DNA of 64,000 nucleotides from Streptomyces sp. MMG1121 (GCF_001280015.1 NZ_LGDV01000177.1:1-64000); one strand, 5' to 3'. Counted from the stretch's first letter, positions 49,769 to 58,905 are shown. Notes: a model not told the origin generated them from the sequence alone. A program made the numbers and translations.

Positions 49769-49780
49769 CGGCCCCTCACC

Positions 49781-50641
49781 TCAGGTGAACGCCCGGGCGA
49801 ACGCTTCCCGCACCACCGCTCCCGGCGTCCGGTCCAGCACTCCGAAGACCACGTGATCGAAGGTCCCGGTGAACCGGCCGCCGGGGCCGAGCAGTGCCCG
49901 GAAGGCGCCCGCGACCTGCGCCGGGTCGTTCTGGAACACCCCGCAGCCCCAGGCGCCCAGCACCAGCCGGCGGTAGCCGTGGGCGGCGGCCGTCTCCAGC
50001 ACCCGCTCGGCGCGTACCGCCAGGGCGCCCGGCACGGCGGTGATGCGCTCCGGCGCCCTACGCCGCACGACGCCCGCGTTGGGGGCGGCCGCGGTCAGGA
50101 AGCCCGCTCGGAACGGGTCGGCCAGCAGCCGGCCGCGGTCGTCGCGGAAGACCGGGACCCCCGGTGAGTGGATCACCCGGTCCGTGTAGAACGGGTCGCG
50201 GTCGGCGCGGTGGTGGTCGTAGAAGCGGCGGGCCGTGAGCAGGCAGGCGTACAGCGCCGAGGCGCGGCACAGGGCCTCCTCCTGGGCCTGCGCGCCGTTG
50301 AGATAGCCGCCGCCCGGGTTCCTGGCCGAGGCGAAGTTGAGGACGGCGACCGGAGCGCCGGCCAGCCGTCGGGCCGCCTCCAGGCTGCTCTCGGCGGTGA
50401 CCTCGAAGAACGGGCCGCCGGCCGTGGGCCCTGACGCCGGCTGCGCGGCGGAAGCCGACGGGTGCGGTGCGGACACCGCTTCGAGAACGGGCACCGGTTC
50501 CGGTCCGAACATCCTGGTCCCGGCCCGCGCCGCCTCGACCTCCGCCGCGAGGGACACGTCCCGGCCGTCCGGTGCGCGGTACCGGCCCGCCGCCACGATC
50601 TGTTCCGTCTGCGCGGCGATCCCGCGCAGGCGCGCGCTCAC
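49781..50641 (-). CDS. TIGR02452-family protein (poly(ADP-ribose) glycohydrolase/macrodomain-like)
   Basis: 286 aa from GTG 50641. The signature LNFASARNPGGGYLNGAQAQ followed by EEALCRASALY is the GGG-x(6,8)-QEE motif of microbial PARG-type hydrolases; LVLGAWGCGVFQNDPAQVAG is the second family block. Such enzymes remove ADP-ribose from proteins or nucleic acids. A 20-codon reading frame (ATG 50700) ends with TGA overlapping the GTG start. The pairing with a PemK-like gene could be coincidental. Confidence 0.85.
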   Translation of the reverse strand: MSARLRGIAAQTEQIVAAGRYRAPDGRDVSLAAEVEAARAGTRMFGPEPVPVLEAVSAPHPSASAAQPASGPTAGGPFFEVTAESSLEAARRLAGAPVAVLNFASARNPGGGYLNGAQAQEEALCRASALYACLLTARRFYDHHRADRDPFYTDRVIHSPGVPVFRDDRGRLLADPFRAGFLTAAAPNAGVVRRRAPERITAVPGALAVRAERVLETAAAHGYRRLVLGAWGCGVFQNDPAQVAGAFRALLGPGGRFTGTFDHVVFGVLDRTPGAVVREAFARAFT

Positions 50642-50927
50642 GGCGCCACCCCCGTGGACGCCCTGGCCACCGCCCGCGCGGCCTCCCCCGTCGTGCTCAT
50701 GCACGCATCCTGGGTGATGCTGGTGATGCGCTGCAACGGAGTTTCCCGCCCCGGAACGGCCCGGAACGCCCGGGAGAACGCATACGGAAACGGAGATGAC
50801 CGAACCGGAACGTCCGATGGGGCACTCTTGTGCGAATCGGCTCGAGGGTCTTGGGTGGAACGGATGCCCGCCCGGCCCCATGATCAACCGGGCCGGTGGC
50901 ATGGTGGAATCTCAGGAGGATCCCGAC

Positions 50928-52268
50928 ATGTCCGACTCGAAGAGCGACGGCGACTGTACGAACCACCGCACCGCCGTCACCGAAGCCGAGGTGGAGGCCC
51001 TGGTCCGGGGCATCTGCTTCAAGACCGGGCCGCCCCGCGCGCTCGGTGTCGAACTGGAGTGGCTGGTCCACGAGCTGCGCGCGCCGCAGCTCCCCGTGAC
51101 ACCCGAACGACTCGAAGCGGCCTACGCCGCTTTGCGGGCCGTACCCCTGCGGTCGCCGCTCACCGTGGAGCCCGGCGGCCAGCTGGAGCTGAGTTCGCTG
51201 CCCGCGCCCTCCCTGATGGAGTGCGTCCGCACCGTCTCCGCCGACCTGGACACGGTCCGTACCGTCCTCGCCGAGGACGGGCTCACCCTCGTCGGCATCG
51301 GCCACGATCCCTGGCACACGCCGCGCAGGTTCCTGCACGAGCCGCGCTACGACGCCATGGAGATGTGCCTGGACCGCACCGGTCCGGCCGGCCGCCACAT
51401 GATGTGCACCTCGGCGTCCGTACAGGTCTGCGTCGACGCCGGGCACGAGGAGCCCGGCCCGCTCGGGCACGTACGGCGCTGGTGGCTGGCTCATCACCTG
51501 GGCCCGGTCCTGGTGGCCGCGTTCGCCAACTCCCCGCTGATCGGCCACGAGCCCACGGGCTGGCTGTCCACCCGGCAGCTGCTGTGGATGGAGATAGGCG
51601 CCGGCCGCGCGGGCGCTCCCCCGCTGGACGGCGGCCCGCGCGCCGCCTGGGCCCGGCATGTGCTGGACTCGCCGGTGATGTGTGTCCGCCAGGACGGCGG
51701 GCCGTGGGAGGTGCCCGAGGGGCTCACCTTCCGGCAGTGGACCCGCTCCGGATCGCCCCGGCCGCCCACCCGGGCGGACCTGGACTATCACCTGACCACG
51801 CTGTTCCCGCCGGTCCGGCCGCGCGGCCACATGGAGCTGCGCATGATCGACGCACAGCCCGGTGAGGACGGCTGGATCGTGCCGCTCGCGGTGACGGCGG
51901 CGCTGTTCGACGACCCGGAGGCCGCCGAGACGGCGTACCGGAGCGTGAAACCCCTCGCGGAACGGTCCATGAACCGGCCGGCCCCGCACAACCCGCTGTG
52001 GACCGACGCGGCCCGGCACGGGCTCGCCGATCCGGAGCTGCGCGAGGCCGCCGCCGTGTGTTTCGCGGCGGCGCTGGAAGCCCTGCCCCGGATCGGGGCC
52101 ACCGCCGAGGTGATCGGCGCGGTGGCCGCGTACCGGGACCGTTACGTCGCCCGGGGCCGCTGCCCGGCCGACGACCTGCTGGACCGGCGGCGCGCCATGG
52201 ACGCCTCCCGGCCCGGCCGCACCGGGGGCACCCCCACCGACCGCCGGAGGAAGGACATCCGCACATGA
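50928..52268 (+). CDS. egtA: EgtA glutamate-cysteine ligase of ergothioneine synthesis
   Basis: 446 aa from ATG 50928 behind a strong CAGGAGGA site. It has the GCS2-type fold of actinobacterial EgtA: LGVELEWLVHEL (metal/ATP-binding Glu), GGQLELSSLP, TSASVQVCVDAG and RGHMELRMIDAQPGEDGW. It makes gamma-glutamylcysteine, the sulfur donor used by EgtB. First gene of the egtABCD operon; its stop overlaps the egtB start by four bases. The gap of 286 bp upstream to 50642 holds the probable promoter. Confidence 0.95.
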   Translation: MSDSKSDGDCTNHRTAVTEAEVEALVRGICFKTGPPRALGVELEWLVHELRAPQLPVTPERLEAAYAALRAVPLRSPLTVEPGGQLELSSLPAPSLMECVRTVSADLDTVRTVLAEDGLTLVGIGHDPWHTPRRFLHEPRYDAMEMCLDRTGPAGRHMMCTSASVQVCVDAGHEEPGPLGHVRRWWLAHHLGPVLVAAFANSPLIGHEPTGWLSTRQLLWMEIGAGRAGAPPLDGGPRAAWARHVLDSPVMCVRQDGGPWEVPEGLTFRQWTRSGSPRPPTRADLDYHLTTLFPPVRPRGHMELRMIDAQPGEDGWIVPLAVTAALFDDPEAAETAYRSVKPLAERSMNRPAPHNPLWTDAARHGLADPELREAAAVCFAAALEALPRIGATAEVIGAVAAYRDRYVARGRCPADDLLDRRRAMDASRPGRTGGTPTDRRRKDIRT

Positions 52269-53611
52269 CCGCCCCCGAGACCGGCGCCACCGCCGCCGGC
52301 CCGACCGAGCCGGACACCGAGGCCCTGCGCGAGCGCGCGGTCACCTCGCTCCTCACCGCCCGGGCCCGCACCACGCTGCTGACCAGCTGCGTCGAGGACC
52401 CGGACCTCACCGCCCAGCACTCCCCGCTGATGTCCCCGCTGGTGTGGGACCTCGCGCACATCGGCAACCAGGAGGAGCTGTGGCTGCTCAGGGCGGTCGG
52501 CGGCCGGGAGGCGATACGGCCCGAGATCGACGGCCTGTACGACGCCTTCGAGCATCCGCGCTCCGAGCGTCCCTCGCTGCCGCTGCTGCCGCCCGCCGAG
52601 GCCCGCCGGTACGCGGCCGAGGTGCGCGGCCGGGTCCTGGACCTGCTGGAGGGCGCCGACTTCCACGGTTCGCGGCTGACCGAGGCCGGCTTCGCCTTCG
52701 GGATGATCGCCCAGCACGAACAGCAGCACGACGAGACGATGCTGATCACCCATCAGCTCAGAAGGGGGCCGCGGGCGCTGACCGCGCCCGACCCCGAGCC
52801 GGCACCGCCGTTCACCGGTCCGGCCGAAGTCCTCGTCCCCGGCGGCCCGTTCACCATGGGCACCTCCGACGAGCCCTGGGCACTCGACAACGAACGCCCG
52901 GCGCACGTACGGGAGGTGGCGCCGTTCTGGATCGACACGACCCCGGTGACGAACGCGTCGTACCAGGCGTTCCTCGCGGACGGCGGCTACGACACCGAGC
53001 GCTGGTGGACGCCGCAGGGCTGGGCGCACATCCGGCAGCACTCGCTCACGGCCCCGCTGTACTGGCACCGGGACGGCGGCCAGTGGCTGCGCCGTCGCTT
53101 CGGCGTCACCGAGGTGGTTCCGCCGGACGAGCCGGTCCTGCACGTGTGCTGGTACGAGGCCGACGCCTACGCCCGCTGGGCCGGGCGGCGGCTGCCCACC
53201 GAGCCGGAGTGGGAGAAGGCCGCCCGCCACGACCCGGCCACCGGCCGCTCCCGGCGCTACCCGTGGGGCGACGCCGACCCGGCCCCGACCCACGCCAACC
53301 TGGGCCAGCGGCACCTCGGCCCGGCGCCCGCGGGCAGCTATCCGGCAGGTGAATCCCCTCTCGGAGTACGGCAGTTGATCGGCGACGTGTGGGAGTGGAC
53401 GGCGAGCGACTTCCTGCCGTATCCGGGCTTCGCGGCGTTCCCGTACAAGGAGTACTCGGACGTGTTCTTCGGCCCCGACCACAAGGTGCTGCGCGGCGGT
53501 TCGTTCGCGGTGGACCCGGTGGCCTGTCGGGGCACGTTCCGCAACTGGGACTACCCGGTCCGGCGGCAGATCTTCTCCGGGTTCCGCACCGCCCGCTCGG
53601 AGGCCGTCTGA
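52265..53611 (+). CDS. egtB: EgtB hercynine-cysteine sulfoxide synthase
   Basis: 448 aa. N-terminal DinB-like four-helix domain with the three iron ligands: His in MSPLVWDLAHIGNQEELW and the HxxxHxE set in GMIAQHEQQHDE. C-terminal FGE-sulfatase domain (VLVPGGPFTMGTSDEPWALD, LPTEPEWEKAARHD, LIGDVWEWTASDFLPYPGF, VLRGGSFA). It uses oxygen and non-heme Fe(II) to join hercynine to gamma-glutamylcysteine as the sulfoxide. The start overlaps egtA by four bases and its stop shares one base with the egtC start. Confidence 0.96.
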   Translation: MTAPETGATAAGPTEPDTEALRERAVTSLLTARARTTLLTSCVEDPDLTAQHSPLMSPLVWDLAHIGNQEELWLLRAVGGREAIRPEIDGLYDAFEHPRSERPSLPLLPPAEARRYAAEVRGRVLDLLEGADFHGSRLTEAGFAFGMIAQHEQQHDETMLITHQLRRGPRALTAPDPEPAPPFTGPAEVLVPGGPFTMGTSDEPWALDNERPAHVREVAPFWIDTTPVTNASYQAFLADGGYDTERWWTPQGWAHIRQHSLTAPLYWHRDGGQWLRRRFGVTEVVPPDEPVLHVCWYEADAYARWAGRRLPTEPEWEKAARHDPATGRSRRYPWGDADPAPTHANLGQRHLGPAPAGSYPAGESPLGVRQLIGDVWEWTASDFLPYPGFAAFPYKEYSDVFFGPDHKVLRGGSFAVDPVACRGTFRNWDYPVRRQIFSGFRTARSEAV

Positions 53612-54426
53612 TGTGCCGTCACCTCGCGTACCTGGGGCCCGAGGAACCGCTCGGCCGGATCCTCACGGAGCCCCCGCACAGTCTGGTGCACCAGTCGTGG
53701 GAGCCGCAGCGGCAGCGCTCCGGGACGGTCAACGCCGATGGATTCGGGGTGGGCTGGTACGCCCCGGGCGATCCGGTGCCGGCCCGCTACCGGCGGGCCG
53801 GACCGATCTGGGCGGACCTGTCCTTCGCCGACCTGGCCCGGGTGGTGCGCTCCGGCGCCGTGCTCGCCGCCGTACGCGACGCGACGGTGGCGGGCGCGGA
53901 CGGCGAGGCCGCCGCGGCGCCCTTCGCCGCCGGGCGGTGGCTGTTCAGCCACAACGGCAGCGTCGCGGGCTGGCCGGACTCGGCCGCCCCACTCGCGTCC
54001 GGGTTGCCCCCCGTCGAACTGCTGTCCTTGGAGTCCCGAACCGACTCGGCGTTCGTCTGGGCACTGGTCCTGCACCGGCTGCGGTCCGGCGAGGAGCTGG
54101 ACCAGGCCCTCGGCGAGACGGTCCGTGAGCTGGCCGAGGCGGCCCCGGCCTCCCGGCTCAACCTGCTGCTGACCGACGGCGCCACGATCGCCGCCACCGC
54201 CTGGGGCGACAGCCTCTGGTACCGCACCGAGCCCGGCCGGAGCACGGTCGTCGCCTCCGAGCCGTACGACGACGACCCGCTCTGGCAGGAGGTCCCCGAC
54301 CGCACCGTCCTCACCGCGAGCCGCGCCGGCGCGCTGCTCGCCCCACTGGAGGACCCGGCGTCCTCCCCCACTCTCGACTCCGCTCGAGCGGGGGGACCCC
54401 CATCATCGAAGGAGCCCTGCACGTGA
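53611..54426 (+). CDS. egtC: EgtC gamma-glutamyl hydrolase (class II glutamine amidotransferase fold)
   Basis: 271 aa. N-terminal nucleophile Cys2 (MCRHLAYLG), then ADGFGVGWYAPG, FSHNGSVAGWPD and ESRTDSAFVWALVL, all class II Gn-AT blocks. It removes the glutamate from the EgtB sulfoxide product. The last about 18 residues (SSPTLDSARAGGPPSSKEP) come from a palindromic element at 54363-54403 and are not part of the fold. The stop overlaps the egtD start. Confidence 0.94.
   Translation: MCRHLAYLGPEEPLGRILTEPPHSLVHQSWEPQRQRSGTVNADGFGVGWYAPGDPVPARYRRAGPIWADLSFADLARVVRSGAVLAAVRDATVAGADGEAAAAPFAAGRWLFSHNGSVAGWPDSAAPLASGLPPVELLSLESRTDSAFVWALVLHRLRSGEELDQALGETVRELAEAAPASRLNLLLTDGATIAATAWGDSLWYRTEPGRSTVVASEPYDDDPLWQEVPDRTVLTASRAGALLAPLEDPASSPTLDSARAGGPPSSKEPCT
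54363..54403. repeat. Small palindromic element at the 3' end of egtC
   Basis: The stretch opens ctccccca, has a hairpin middle (ctcga and tcgag arms) and closes ggggggacccccat, the same frame-and-ends type as the element at 2032-2064 in the NRPS. It sits directly before the egtD ribosome binding site (gaaggag). Confidence 0.6.
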
Positions 54427-55382
54427 GCCCCCTGCACGTCACCCGCACCCTCCCCGAGGACGCGACGGACGCCGCGCTGCGCGCCGACGTCCTGCACGGC
54501 CTCACCGCCAAGCCCAAGTGGCTGCCGCCGAAGTGGTTCTACGACGCCCGCGGCAGCGAACTGTTCGAGCGGATCACCGAGCTGCCCGAGTACTACCCCA
54601 CGCGCGCCGAGCGGGAGATCCTCGTCGCCCGGTCCGGTGAGATCGCCGCGGCCAGCGGCGCCCGCACGCTGATCGAGCTGGGCTCGGGCTCCTCGGAGAA
54701 GACCCGCTTCCTGCTCGACGCGCTCGCACCCGCGGCGTACGTCCCGGTCGACGTCAGCGAGAGCGCCCTCACCCAGGCCGGGCAGGCGCTCATCGAGGAA
54801 CGCCCGGACCTCGAGGTCCACGCGCTGATCGCCGACTTCACCGCCCCGCTCGCCCTGCCCGCCACCCCCGGGCCCCGGCTGCTGGCCTTCCTCGGCGGCA
54901 CGATCGGCAATCTGCTGCCCGACGAACGCGCGAAGTTCCTGGCCTCCGTGCGCTCCCTGCTGGCGCCGGGCGACGGACTGCTGCTCGGCACCGACCTGGT
55001 CAAGGACGAGCGGGTGCTGGTCCGCGCCTACGACGACGCGGCCGGGGTGACGGCCGCGTTCAACAAGAACGTGCTGGCCGTCGTCGACCGTGAGCTGGGC
55101 GCCGACTTCGACCCGGACGCCTTCGACCACGTGGCGCTGTGGGACAGCGAGCGGGAGTGGATCGAGATGCGGCTGCGCTCCCGCACCGCGCAGACCGTGA
55201 AGGTGCCCGAGCTGGACCTCGCCGTGGACTTCGCGGCGGGCGAGGAGCTGCGCACCGAGGTGTCGGCCAAGTTCCGCCGGGCCGGAGTGACCGACGAACT
55301 CGCCGACACCGGACTGGAGTTGACCCACTGGTGGACCGACGCGCAGAGCCGCTTCGCGCTGTCGCTGAGTGTGGTGCGGTGA
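54423..55382 (+). CDS. egtD: EgtD histidine N-alpha-methyltransferase
   Basis: 319 aa from GTG 54423 with GAAGGAG upstream. SAM-dependent trimethylation of histidine to hercynine, the first committed step. Typical blocks: PKWLPPKWFYDARGSELFER, PEYYPTRAEREIL, IELGSGSSEKTRFLLDAL (SAM loop), PVDVSESAL, AFLGGTIGNLLPDE and AYDDAAGVTAAFNKNVL (histidine-binding Tyr/Asn region). Length and order match other actinobacterial EgtD. No egtE (C-S lyase) is in the window, as is common. Confidence 0.96.
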   Translation: MSPLHVTRTLPEDATDAALRADVLHGLTAKPKWLPPKWFYDARGSELFERITELPEYYPTRAEREILVARSGEIAAASGARTLIELGSGSSEKTRFLLDALAPAAYVPVDVSESALTQAGQALIEERPDLEVHALIADFTAPLALPATPGPRLLAFLGGTIGNLLPDERAKFLASVRSLLAPGDGLLLGTDLVKDERVLVRAYDDAAGVTAAFNKNVLAVVDRELGADFDPDAFDHVALWDSEREWIEMRLRSRTAQTVKVPELDLAVDFAAGEELRTEVSAKFRRAGVTDELADTGLELTHWWTDAQSRFALSLSVVR

Positions 55383-55383
55383 G

Positions 55384-56637
55384 TCAGAGCGCCGGGGTGA
55401 GCTCCTCGGTGATCCTGGTCGAGGCCCGGCGGGCCTCGACCGCCGGGTCCGCCCCGTTCAGTACCCGGGTCATGTACTCCTTGATCGGGTTGTCGGCCTC
55501 GACGTCGGCCCACTGAGGGGTGCTGGGGGTCGCCCTGCCGTGCGCCGCGCCCGCGGCCATGGCGGCGACCCCCTCCTCACCCGTGACCGCGCTCGCCAGC
55601 CGGGTCCTGTTGGGCACGTAGTTCATGGCGCGGGCGAGTTCGGTGTCCCACTTGGCGCCGGTGAGCGCGCCGACGACGGCGGTCGCGGCGAACTGGTCCT
55701 TGGTGTTCTGCGGGATCACGAGGTCGGAGCCGCCGGTGAACACGGTGCCGGGCCGCGCGGCGGTCTTCCCGGGCACCGGGAAGAAGCCCAGCTCGCCCTT
55801 CAGGTCCGGGTTCTGCTGCACGATCGACTGGGCGAGCCCGGGTACGGCGACGATCTGGGCGACCTTGCCGCCGGCGAACACCCCTGCCTGCGGCGGGTGT
55901 TCCTCGTCGGCGCCCACGGGGCCCCGGCCCAGCGCCTGCAGCCGGCGGTAGAAGTCCATGCCGCGCAGCGCGGCCGGGGTGTCCAGGGCGCCCTTCCACG
56001 CGTAGTCCTTCTGCACGGCGAGGTCGCCGCCCTCGTCCCAGATGAAGCCGGAGAGTGTGTACCAGTCCTGTCCGGCGAGATAAATGCCCTGGTTGCCGCC
56101 GGAGTCGAGCTTCTCGGTGTCGGTGAGCCACTCGGCGCGGGTCTTCGGCGGGCCGGCGATGCCGGCCGCCTCGAAGAGGTCCTTGCGGTAGATGACGACG
56201 CGGTTGGCCGCGTACCAGGGGATGCCGTACTGCGCGTTGCCGTCCTTGCCGGGCTCGGCGAGGCCGGGCAGCCACTGCTCCTGGCCCCAGTCCCGCATCG
56301 ACTCCAGCGTGAGGTCGGCGAGCCGGCCGCCGTCGGCGTACAGCGGGACCTGGGTGTTGCCGACCTCGATGACGTCGGGCCCCTTGCCGGAGTCCTCCTT
56401 GAGCGCCGCGCGGACCTTCTCGACGATGCCGGTCCACTGCTGGATGCGGATGTCGAGGCGCAGGTCCTGGTGGGTGCGTTCGAAGTCCTCGGTGAAGCGC
56501 TGGAGGAACTCCTTCGAGGCGCTGTCCTTCATCAGCCACACGGTGACGGTCTCGCGCTCGTGCCCGCCCGGGAGCATCCCGCAGGCACTCACGAGGGAAC
56601 CGGTGACACAGACGAGGGCGAGCAGACGACGTCTCAC
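55384..56637 (-). CDS. Extracellular solute-binding lipoprotein, family 1 (sugar type)
   Basis: 417 aa with start at GTG 56637; an open frame to 56820 is upstream sequence. Signal peptide RRRLLALVCVTGSLVSAC with lipobox ending VSAC. Mature part TVTVWLMKDSASKEFLQRFT, KGPDVIEVGNTQVPLYADGG and IYRKDLFEAAGIAGPPKTRA are family 1 blocks of MalE/N-acetylglucosamine-type binding proteins. No permease or ATPase gene is adjacent: egtD converges from the left and dodecin diverges. It either uses distant transporter partners or is an orphan. The stop lies one base from the egtD stop. Confidence 0.92.
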   Translation of the reverse strand: MRRRLLALVCVTGSLVSACGMLPGGHERETVTVWLMKDSASKEFLQRFTEDFERTHQDLRLDIRIQQWTGIVEKVRAALKEDSGKGPDVIEVGNTQVPLYADGGRLADLTLESMRDWGQEQWLPGLAEPGKDGNAQYGIPWYAANRVVIYRKDLFEAAGIAGPPKTRAEWLTDTEKLDSGGNQGIYLAGQDWYTLSGFIWDEGGDLAVQKDYAWKGALDTPAALRGMDFYRRLQALGRGPVGADEEHPPQAGVFAGGKVAQIVAVPGLAQSIVQQNPDLKGELGFFPVPGKTAARPGTVFTGGSDLVIPQNTKDQFAATAVVGALTGAKWDTELARAMNYVPNRTRLASAVTGEEGVAAMAAGAAHGRATPSTPQWADVEADNPIKEYMTRVLNGADPAVEARRASTRITEELTPAL

Positions 56638-56818
56638 GAGGGGTCCTGTTCTGTCTGGCAAGGGGTGCGGACAGGTGTGGGGGCCCGACGTGGGGGACGA
56701 GCGGGAGCGCTCGCACGGGTGTGCTGGATTTTGGTATGGACCAATCCGTAGGTCAAGGGGCGGCCGCGACGGGGATGCGGCACGGTGGAGTACGGCGTGA
56801 CACGAGAGGAGCACCCTC

Positions 56819-57034
56819 ATGTCGAATCACACCTACCGGGTCACCGAGATCGTCGGTACGTCGCACGAAGGCGTCGACCAGGCCATCCGCAACGCCATCG
56901 CGCGTGCTGACCAGACCCTGCGCAATCTCGACTGGTTCGAGGTGACCCAGGTCCGCGGCCAGATCGAGAACGGACGGATCGAGCACTACCAGGTGGGGCT
57001 GAAGGTGGGTTTCCGCCTGGAGGACGAGGGCTGA
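56819..57034 (+). CDS. Dodecin family flavin-binding protein
   Basis: 71 aa from ATG 56819 with AGGAG upstream. Complete dodecin: YRVTEIVGTSHEGVDQAIRN, then DWFEVTQVRGQIENGRIEHY with the flavin-stacking Trp, then QVGLKVGFRLED. Dodecins assemble as dodecamers that store or buffer flavin, and actinobacterial versions can also bind CoA. Monocistronic and convergent with the HAD gene, 13 bp between the stops. Confidence 0.95.
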   Translation: MSNHTYRVTEIVGTSHEGVDQAIRNAIARADQTLRNLDWFEVTQVRGQIENGRIEHYQVGLKVGFRLEDEG

Positions 57035-57047
57035 CCCGCCCCCGCCC

Positions 57048-57539
57048 TCAGGTGCGCCCTTCCCGCTCCTGAGCCTCCTGGAGCGCCGCGGACCGCGCGG
57101 CCCAGCGGGCCCGTACGACGGCGAACCCGGCGCGTTCGGCGTCGTCACAGACCAGCTCGTCATCGTCGACGAGAACACGGACCTCGCGGCCCTGGGCGAG
57201 CCGGCGCAGGATCTCCAGCTTGGTGAACCGGGCGGGCCTGCGATCGGCGTTGCCCCGCATGAACACACGCCCCTCGGGGAGCCCGTGGGCCGCGAGCCAG
57301 TCCAGCGTGTCGCGCCGGCACCGCTCGGGACGGCCGGTGAGATACACGATCTCGCACTCCGCGGTGCTCGCCACGGCCAGCGCGACACCCTCGGTGATCG
57401 GCGGGTCCTGCGGCGCGGCCGCGAAGAACCCGTCCCAGTCCCGCGGCCGGTCCTCCAGGAAATGCTGCCGGTGGGCGGTGTCGGCCAGGGTGTTGTCGAG
57501 GTCGAACACCGCGAGTGGGCGCCTGCTGCTGTCGGTCAC
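57048..57539 (-). CDS. HAD-superfamily phosphatase, polynucleotide 3'-phosphatase/acid phosphatase-like
   Basis: 163 aa from ATG 57539. Motif I FDLDNTLADT (nucleophile Asp, +2 Asp), motif II YLTGRPERCR, motif III Lys in FTKLEILRRL and motif IV VLVDDDELVCDDAERAGF. The small cap and overall length fit the family of LNS2/Swiss Army knife-type and PNKP-C phosphatases rather than sugar phosphatases. Cytoplasmic hydrolysis of a phosphate ester; substrate unknown. The neighbours give no hint. Confidence 0.85.
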   Translation of the reverse strand: MTDSSRRPLAVFDLDNTLADTAHRQHFLEDRPRDWDGFFAAAPQDPPITEGVALAVASTAECEIVYLTGRPERCRRDTLDWLAAHGLPEGRVFMRGNADRRPARFTKLEILRRLAQGREVRVLVDDDELVCDDAERAGFAVVRARWAARSAALQEAQEREGRT

Positions 57540-57605
57540 CCGGCCACCCTAGCCAGGCGCCACCGCGCGCGGGAATCCTCGGCCGCGCAACGCGTTGACA
57601 CCTGA

Positions 57606-58613
57606 GTGAGCAGCTCAGTGATCACCCGGACCCGGTTCTCCGTACTCGACCGTTCCCGCACCCGCGAGGGGCACGCGCCCGCGGAGGCGCTGCGGGACAC
57701 CGTCGCGCTGGCCCGTCAGGCGGAGGCGCTCGGCTATCACCGTTTCTGGGTGTCCGAGCACCACGGCGTGCCCGGCGTCGCCGGTTCCGCGCCGACCGTG
57801 CTCGCCGCCGCGGTCGCCGCGGCCACCCGCACGATCAGGGTCGGCACCGGCGGGGTGATGCTGCCCAACCACCGACCCCTCGTCGTGGCCGAGCAGTTCG
57901 GTGTCCTGGAGGCCCTGTTCCCCGGCCGGATCGACATGGGACTCGGGCGGTCCGTCGGCTTCACCGACGGGGTGCGCAGGGCCCTTGGCCGGGACAAGGA
58001 GGACGCCGAGGACTTCGGGGCGCAGCTCGGCGAGCTGCTCGGCTGGTTCGAGGGCACCTCGCCGACCGGGGTGCGGGCCCGTCCCTCCGAGGGCCTGCGG
58101 GTGCCGCCGTTCGTGCTGGCCATGGGCGAGGGCGCGCGGATCGCGGCCCGCGCCGGGCTGCCCATGGTCATCGGGGATCTGCGCGCCCGCGAGAAGCTGC
58201 TGCGCGGCATCGACCAGTACCGCTCCCTGTTCCGCCCCTCCCCCTGGGCGCCCGAGCCGTATGTCGTGATCTCCGGCACGATCGCGGTCGCCGGCACCGC
58301 GGCGGAGGCGCGGCGGCTGCTGGTGCCGGAGGCCTGGTCGATGGCGTACTCGCGCACCCACGGCACCTTCCCGCCGCTGGCCCCCGCCGAGGAGACCGAG
58401 GCCCGCACGATGACCGCGAAGGAGCGCGGCTTCTACGACTCCGGGCTCGCCGGGCACATCGCGGGCACGTCGGAGCAGGTCGCACACGAGCTGGAGACGG
58501 TGCTGAAGGGGTCGGGCGCCGACGAGGTCCTGGTCACCACCAGCGGCTACGACCGTACGGCCCTGCTGGACTCCTACCGGCGGCTCGCCGCGCTCTTCGC
58601 CCCGGGCCGCTGA
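57606..58613 (+). CDS. Luciferase-like flavin monooxygenase (LLM class, MsnO8 type)
   Basis: 335 aa from GTG 57606; TTGACA at 57594-57599 may be a -35 box, in which case a later start such as GTG 57618 is possible. (beta/alpha)8 luciferase fold: LGYHRFWVSEHHGVPGVAGS, IRVGTGGVMLPNHRPLVVAE, FPGRIDMGLGRSVGF and AGTSEQVAHELETVLKGSGA, the usual ending for the family. It would use reduced FMN or F420 on an unknown substrate. Confidence 0.9.
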   Translation: MSSSVITRTRFSVLDRSRTREGHAPAEALRDTVALARQAEALGYHRFWVSEHHGVPGVAGSAPTVLAAAVAAATRTIRVGTGGVMLPNHRPLVVAEQFGVLEALFPGRIDMGLGRSVGFTDGVRRALGRDKEDAEDFGAQLGELLGWFEGTSPTGVRARPSEGLRVPPFVLAMGEGARIAARAGLPMVIGDLRAREKLLRGIDQYRSLFRPSPWAPEPYVVISGTIAVAGTAAEARRLLVPEAWSMAYSRTHGTFPPLAPAEETEARTMTAKERGFYDSGLAGHIAGTSEQVAHELETVLKGSGADEVLVTTSGYDRTALLDSYRRLAALFAPGR

Positions 58614-58686
58614 GGCCCCGAGATGCGCGGACGGCGGGGGCCGGTGAACCTGGGAGGGAAAGCCTCTAGCGACGAGGAGGGCTGCC

Positions 58687-58872
58687 ATGTCCGTGATGGA
58701 CAAGCTCAAGCAGATGCTCAAGGGCCACGAGGACCAGGCCGGCCAGGGCATCGACAAGGCCGGCGACTTCGTGGACGAGAAGACGCAGGGCAAGTACAGC
58801 GGCCAGGTCGACACGGCTCAGGACAGACTGAAGGAGCAGCTGGGGCGGGACACCGACAACCCTCCGCAGTAG
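58687..58872 (+). CDS. MT0933-like antitoxin-family small protein
   Basis: 61 aa from ATG 58687 with GAGGAGG upstream. MDKLKQMLKGHEDQAGQGID followed by KAGDFVDEKTQGKYSGQVDT matches the MT0933/Rv0909 antitoxin family, short amphipathic helices that in mycobacteria pair with a toxin gene. No toxin is adjacent in this window. In streptomycetes the family is widespread and often single, so an antitoxin role is not established. Confidence 0.8.
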   Translation: MSVMDKLKQMLKGHEDQAGQGIDKAGDFVDEKTQGKYSGQVDTAQDRLKEQLGRDTDNPPQ

Positions 58873-58905
58873 CGGCGCACGGGCGCGGATAGGGTTGCGC
58901 CTGAC

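Noticed and set aside
55384..56820. Longer start for the binding lipoprotein (56820)
   Set aside because: The extra N-terminus would bury the lipoprotein signal peptide; start at GTG 56637 puts it at the terminus.
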